The notes beneath the pieces are model-generated. The model was not told where the DNA came from and did not search any database. It worked only from the letters and a program-made list of their open reading frames with translations. The position numbers and the translations under genes are program-made. From Patescibacteria group bacterium (lineage in GTDB: Bacteria; Patescibacteriota; JACMRA01), in contig JAOZKL010000032.1 of the NCBI GenBank assembly GCA_029935375.1, positions 1-7,805 of the forward strand: a stretch of DNA of 7,805 nucleotides, in the 5' to 3' direction. Below, one piece after another: positions 4,996-7,805 of this stretch (positions within the stretch are counted from its first letter, which is position 1; every line of letters begins with the position of its first letter).

Positions 4996-6045
4996 TTAAA
5001 AGCTTCTAATCGCCCTAACTTTATGAGAAGTTTGCTTATTAATAAGAGATTGACTGCCATCATTAAAATCCTGCGACCATGAATCATAGCCACCAAACGG
5101 GACTGTACTAGACCAATAAACCGCAGATGTAAAATTATAACGAACCAAATCAGTTTGTACATATTGATATAATATATCTAATTGATCTTTTGCTGGCAAA
5201 TACCAGTCACTCAATACACACAACACCTTGCTTGCACAGGTATTCGCTGCAGGAAATGTTGAATTAGATAAACCAGCTGTATTAGAAGCCCCATCTGTAA
5301 TAGAGTTTGCATTTTGTTCCATTGCTGCAGTGCACCATAGTTGATCAGTCTCATCTTCATTTGCCATTATTAGACCGTTTGTACCATCAGTTTGAAATAC
5401 TATCCCACCACCAATTATCCAACCTACCTTTATTTGCCCAGCATACTCTGATGGATCTGCTGTACAATCACTGGGATTATCTGTCCAATCATCTGCAATA
5501 CCATTTAAAACCCACTCTGTATTGTTTATACAATATAGTTCTACTACAGATGCTTTAGTGTTATTTATTAATAGTTTTGTACCATTGATAATGTTAATTG
5601 TGTGTATCTTATCATCATTTACAGATTGTACTTGTAATGTTTGAGATTCTCCATTAACTATAGTGACTTTCATTCCCGCTACTGCGTCTGGGAGGGTAAA
5701 TTTAACCGTTCCTGTCGCCCCATCATTGCCAAATCCATTCAGACCTGTTTCTGCTTCTTCAGTTGTAATTGTATAATCTGCTGTTTTTGCTGTTATATTG
5801 AACTTTTGCTCTTGGTTACCAGTTAGAAGTACTTGCCAAGCAGATCCATCCCATCTTAACAATTCTTGGGATTCTGTATCGATATAAACCCTACCTTCAT
5901 CATCTACAGTCAAGCCTGCTGGACGACTAGCTGTATCTCCATTGTGTATACCACCTAGACTTGCAGGGCCAAGTTGACCTAACCAAGAGTTTAGTATAGT
6001 TCCCCAGTTTTTGGTACCTTTGGTTGGTAATTGATTTATAGCCAT
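4996..6045 (-). CDS. tail-fibre-like protein with Lcl/DUF1566-type C-terminal head
   Basis: The first 178 of 349 residues are the same constant module as in the kelch fibre protein: an INQLPTKG-NWG-LNSWL opening, RPAGL/YIDT/WDGSAW, and a beta-rich ELYCINNTEW end. After a linker (about 183-200) the head begins with YAGQIKVGWIIGGGIVFQTD. It continues through WYLPAKDQLDILYQ (281-294), VYWSST (309-314), W323-Q-x-F and the terminal KVRAIRSF. These are hallmarks of the Lcl_C/DUF1566 family of surface-adhesin heads related to C-type-lectin-like folds. Cys at 194, 238, 270 and 276 could form disulfides. No signal peptide or membrane anchor is seen. It has its own promoter with about 45 nt of leader and no Shine-Dalgarno; fba begins 44 bp downstream. 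Ligand binding at a surface is inferred, and the partner is unknown. Confidence 0.85.
   Translation of the reverse strand: MAINQLPTKGTKNWGTILNSWLGQLGPASLGGIHNGDTASRPAGLTVDDEGRVYIDTESQELLRWDGSAWQVLLTGNQEQKFNITAKTADYTITTEEAETGLNGFGNDGATGTVKFTLPDAVAGMKVTIVNGESQTLQVQSVNDDKIHTINIINGTKLLINNTKASVVELYCINNTEWVLNGIADDWTDNPSDCTADPSEYAGQIKVGWIIGGGIVFQTDGTNGLIMANEDETDQLWCTAAMEQNANSITDGASNTAGLSNSTFPAANTCASKVLCVLSDWYLPAKDQLDILYQYVQTDLVRYNFTSAVYWSSTVPFGGYDSWSQDFNDGSQSLINKQTSHKVRAIRSF
5512..6045 (-). repeat. constant N-terminal module, copy 2 (in the 349-residue protein)
   Basis: This is the counterpart of 2728-3261. Identity is highest at the 5' end (about 88% over the first 200 nt by eye) and falls through codons 131-170, where most amino-acid differences cluster, before a common CIN-x-TEW end. 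The gradient suggests gene conversion or constraint focused on the N-terminal part. Confidence 0.88.
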
Positions 6046-6095
6046 AATATATTAGTCATTTTTTGAATTAATCTGCTTTAATTTCTACTAACTAA

Positions 6096-6122
6096 ACTAT
6101 ACTATACTAATGATTTTGTCAA
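6096..6122 (-). promoter_or_regulatory. promoter of the 349-residue fibre gene
   Basis: An exact TTGACA (6117-6122, minus strand) is followed by two overlapping TATAGT hexamers (6101-6106 and 6096-6101). The second has a 15-nt spacer; a poorer TAGTTT (6094-6099) has 17. The predicted leader is about 45 nt, with no Shine-Dalgarno. Confidence 0.65.
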
Positions 6123-6158
6123 GCAAAGATTATGCAACAAATCAAAGGAAAATAAAAC

Positions 6159-6608
6159 CTACTTAATAACCTCAGCCAAGCCTTTGGTCCATGCAAAAGC
6201 ACTGCTTTCATTCTCCGTATCATCTCCACTGGTATCTATCTTTAGCCCATCTTGTACTTTTTCTGCTCCAAAATCAGCAAATTTATCTTCAAGTATATCC
6301 ACAGCCCTACAAAAGTTATCATAGTAACTTTCACCACAACCAAATACAGCAAACCTTTTACCGTTTAAGTTAGGAGAATCTTCTTCTAGATCTTCCATGT
6401 GGAAATCAAAGTCAGACTGAAGAGCGCCATCGTCCCATGTAGAACACCCGATTATAATATTATCATAATCTCCATATTCCAGACCATCAGCCTCTGCTAC
6501 ATCCAACATATCTGCTTCAACTCCAGCATCATAAAGAGTTTCTTTTATCTTCTGAGCATAGTCTGAAGTGTTACCTGTACTAGATCCAAACAAAATAAGT
6601 GTCTTCAT
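6159..6608 (-). CDS. short-chain flavodoxin
   Basis: This 149-residue FMN electron carrier is close in length and layout to the 148-residue Desulfovibrio flavodoxin. The phosphate-binding loop GSSTGNT is at residues 8-14. The 50s loop GCSTWDDG (54-61) has W58, which stacks on the flavin. The 90s loop GCGESYYDNF (90-99) has Y96 on the other flavin face. VQDGLKID (118-125) also matches that family. Flavodoxins shuttle electrons at low potential in the cytoplasm; the partner enzymes are not in this window. It lies between prfB and the fibre gene with its own TTGACA promoter and looks monocistronic. There is no Shine-Dalgarno, the start is set by the MKTLILFGSSTGNT opening, and no terminator is visible after its TAG. 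Confidence 0.95.
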   Translation of the reverse strand: MKTLILFGSSTGNTSDYAQKIKETLYDAGVEADMLDVAEADGLEYGDYDNIIIGCSTWDDGALQSDFDFHMEDLEEDSPNLNGKRFAVFGCGESYYDNFCRAVDILEDKFADFGAEKVQDGLKIDTSGDDTENESSAFAWTKGLAEVIK

Positions 6609-6630
6609 AAATAATATTTTAATACAAAAG

Positions 6631-6659
6631 TACTAATCAGATTTGTTTAATTTTGTCAA
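6631..6659 (-). promoter_or_regulatory. promoter of flavodoxin
   Basis: An exact TTGACA (6654-6659, minus strand) begins 9 bp after the prfB stop codon. With a 17-nt spacer the -10 is TTAGTA (6631-6636), a weak match. The predicted leader is about 15 nt. Confidence 0.5.
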
Positions 6660-6668
6660 ATTATTTTG

Positions 6669-7742
6669 CTAACCCATCTGCTTTACACTCCAAATGAAGT
6701 CTAATATTTTTTCACCATTTAACACAGCATCTATATCCTTTTCTTCATGTTTGCTGCGATGATCCTTGACCTGCTTATACGGATGCAAAACATAACTACG
6801 TATCTGACTACCAAAATCTGCAGATTGATCTATGCCTTTGAGATCCTTTATCCTATCTTTTTGCTCTTTTAGTTTTTTTAGTGCAATTTTGTTTTTCAAT
6901 ATTTCCAATGCAATTATTTTGTTTTGTGCTTGGCTACGCTCATTCTGACAAGTTGCTACAAATTTGGTTGGGAGATGAGTAACACGAACAGCAGAATATG
7001 TAGTGTTTACAGACTGTCCGCCATTACCAGAGGATAAAAAGAAATCCCACTTCAGGTCATCATCGTTTATTTCTACCTCTTCAACTTGATCCAATCCATC
7101 TGGCAAAATTTCAACAGAAACAAATGAAGTCTCACGAGTATGGTTGGAATTAAAGGGTGACAAGCGAACAAGACGATGAACTCCTATCTCCTCCTTCATA
7201 AGGCCATAAACATTTTCACCCTCTATCCTTGCGGTCAAAGACTTTACACCACCTTCTTCTCCAGCAGAGATATCTATAGTAGACCACTTCCAGCCCTGTT
7301 GTTTGGTTGCAAATCCTTGATACATAGAGGCAATCATTGCCGCAAAATCTTGCGCGTCTACTCCACCAGCCCCACTTTGTATTGTAATTATTGCATTGTT
7401 TTGATCAAACTCACCGCTAAGAAATGTTTCTAATTCTAACTTTGTAAAGATTTTATTAGCATTTTTTATCGCTCTTTCAATTTCTTTTTCATCTTTTAGC
7501 TCCCAAGCAATTTCTAGATTTTCTATACTAGAAGACAGGTCATTGATAGTTTTTACTTTGTTAGATTCTGTTGATAGCTTTTTTTGTGTTTGCTGTGCCG
7601 AGGACGAATCATCCCAAAAACCCGGCTTCTGAACCTCTTTTTGCAACTCCAAAACACGTGTTTGGTGTCTGTCCAAGTTTAAGCTATTAAGCATATTATT
7701 ATACTTTTGCAATAACTCCTTGTATTCGTTGTTGGTTAACAT
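6669..7742 (-). CDS. prfB: peptide chain release factor 2
   Basis: This 357-residue class I release factor terminates translation at UAA and UGA. After an alpha-helical N-terminal domain (1-110), the RF2-specific recognition tripeptide is S195-P196-F197 in HRLVRLSPFNS. The catalytic loop GNGGQSVN holds G241-G242-Q243, which triggers peptidyl-tRNA hydrolysis. GSQIRSYVLHPY (311-322) is also family-typical. The residue after GGQ is Ser where E. coli has His, and the usual T-E/D-SAVR is T-Y-SAVR. The E. coli-type autoregulatory frameshift (CTT TGA C near codon 25) is absent: the equivalent site reads TTG GAC in frame and the gene is one continuous frame. It has its own TTGACA promoter, lies 41 bp after another fibre-like gene end, and shows no Shine-Dalgarno at normal distance. 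Confidence 0.97.
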   Translation of the reverse strand: MLTNNEYKELLQKYNNMLNSLNLDRHQTRVLELQKEVQKPGFWDDSSSAQQTQKKLSTESNKVKTINDLSSSIENLEIAWELKDEKEIERAIKNANKIFTKLELETFLSGEFDQNNAIITIQSGAGGVDAQDFAAMIASMYQGFATKQQGWKWSTIDISAGEEGGVKSLTARIEGENVYGLMKEEIGVHRLVRLSPFNSNHTRETSFVSVEILPDGLDQVEEVEINDDDLKWDFFLSSGNGGQSVNTTYSAVRVTHLPTKFVATCQNERSQAQNKIIALEILKNKIALKKLKEQKDRIKDLKGIDQSADFGSQIRSYVLHPYKQVKDHRSKHEEKDIDAVLNGEKILDFIWSVKQMG

Positions 7743-7753
7743 ATATTAAAAAC

Positions 7754-7782
7754 AACAAACCCTGTTTTATCACTTTTGTCAA
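7754..7782 (-). promoter_or_regulatory. promoter of prfB
   Basis: An exact TTGACA (7777-7782, minus strand) lies 1 bp after the stop codon of the gene entering from the right edge. The 17-nt position gives TTTGTT (7754-7759), a poor -10. Only 11 nt separate it from the ATG, the same geometry as at the HAD-like gene, so a near-leaderless mRNA is predicted. Confidence 0.45.
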
Positions 7783-7783
7783 A

Positions 7784-7805
7784 TTACAATATCCCACCGG
7801 ATTGA
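7784..7805 (-). CDS. 3' end of a probable third fibre-like paralogue (partial)
   Basis: Six codons plus TAA are visible on the minus strand, reading QSGGIL-stop. The 478-residue kelch fibre protein ends in exactly the same peptide (GVQSGGIL-stop), and the DNA agrees too: CAATC[T/C]GGTGGGAT is shared with one difference. The fragment is very short, but the match of both peptide and stop position makes a kelch-type paralogue just beyond the window the best explanation. The prfB promoter follows at once. Confidence 0.55.

Noticed and set aside
6023..6046. Short upstream frame (MTNILWL-stop) overlapping the start of the 349-residue gene
   Set aside because: Seven codons with no ribosome-binding signal, expected by chance in an AT-rich leader.
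7660..7690. Programmed +1 frameshift in prfB
   Set aside because: No in-frame UGA and no slippery CTT TGA C; the frame is continuous from the ATG.
665..7742. Alternative code with UGA read as Gly or Trp
   Set aside because: All genes reach family-typical lengths without UGA readthrough, and prfB for UGA/UAA termination is intact.
1..7805. CRISPR array, insertion sequence, phage structural operon or replication origin
   Set aside because: No regularly spaced short repeats, transposase, inverted terminal repeats, capsid, terminase or portal genes, or DnaA-box cluster were seen.

Overview
The window looks like chromosomal DNA of a low-GC bacterium with a compact genome. I suspect a member of the Candidate Phyla Radiation (Patescibacteria), but this is an inference without any database search. 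It rests on short self-contained transcription units, gaps mostly under 80 bp, almost no Shine-Dalgarno sequences, small housekeeping proteins, and a Cys-rich type I membrane protein beside large tail-fibre-like proteins. The code is the standard one: prfB (release factor 2) is encoded and no real gene needs UGA read through. None of the ten stop codons in the window is UGA.

Layout, left to right. The minus strand carries the 5' part of a MazG-like protein (1-150, cut by the window edge). A small HAD-like phosphatase gene lies 2 nt upstream of it (153-569), and an RRM RNA-binding protein gene (665-934) follows. A tRNA-Pro(UGG) gene with encoded CCA lies at 1075-1149. The only plus-strand gene is dcd (dCTP deaminase, probably also dUTPase; 1253-1822). 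It runs tail-to-tail, with 2 bp between, into a minus-strand block in which fba (class I aldolase, 3956-4951), a signal-anchored Cys-rich membrane protein (3280-3921) and a 478-residue tail-fibre/kelch-like protein (1825-3261) are probably cotranscribed. Further right, also on the minus strand, are a 349-residue paralogue with an Lcl/DUF1566-type head (4996-6045), flavodoxin (6159-6608) and prfB (6669-7742). At the very edge (7784-7805) is the last codon string of what looks like a third fibre paralogue.

The unusual content is the fibre family. Two genes share about 178 N-terminal residues (about 80% identical) and then switch to unrelated C-terminal heads, one a six-unit kelch-like repeat array and the other an Lcl_C-like domain. 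The window edge shows the same C-terminal peptide (QSGGIL-stop) as the kelch version. This constant-stem, swapped-head design resembles phage tail fibres, but no other phage genes are present and the copies sit between housekeeping genes.

Other gene roles fall into nucleotide-pool housekeeping (dcd, MazG-like, perhaps HAD), translation (tRNA-Pro, prfB, perhaps the RRM protein), and glycolysis and electron transfer (fba, flavodoxin). Eight transcription units begin with an exact TTGACA -35 box, often placed immediately after the stop codon or terminator of the preceding gene. Several have so little room between the -10 and the ATG that the mRNA should be leaderless or nearly so.
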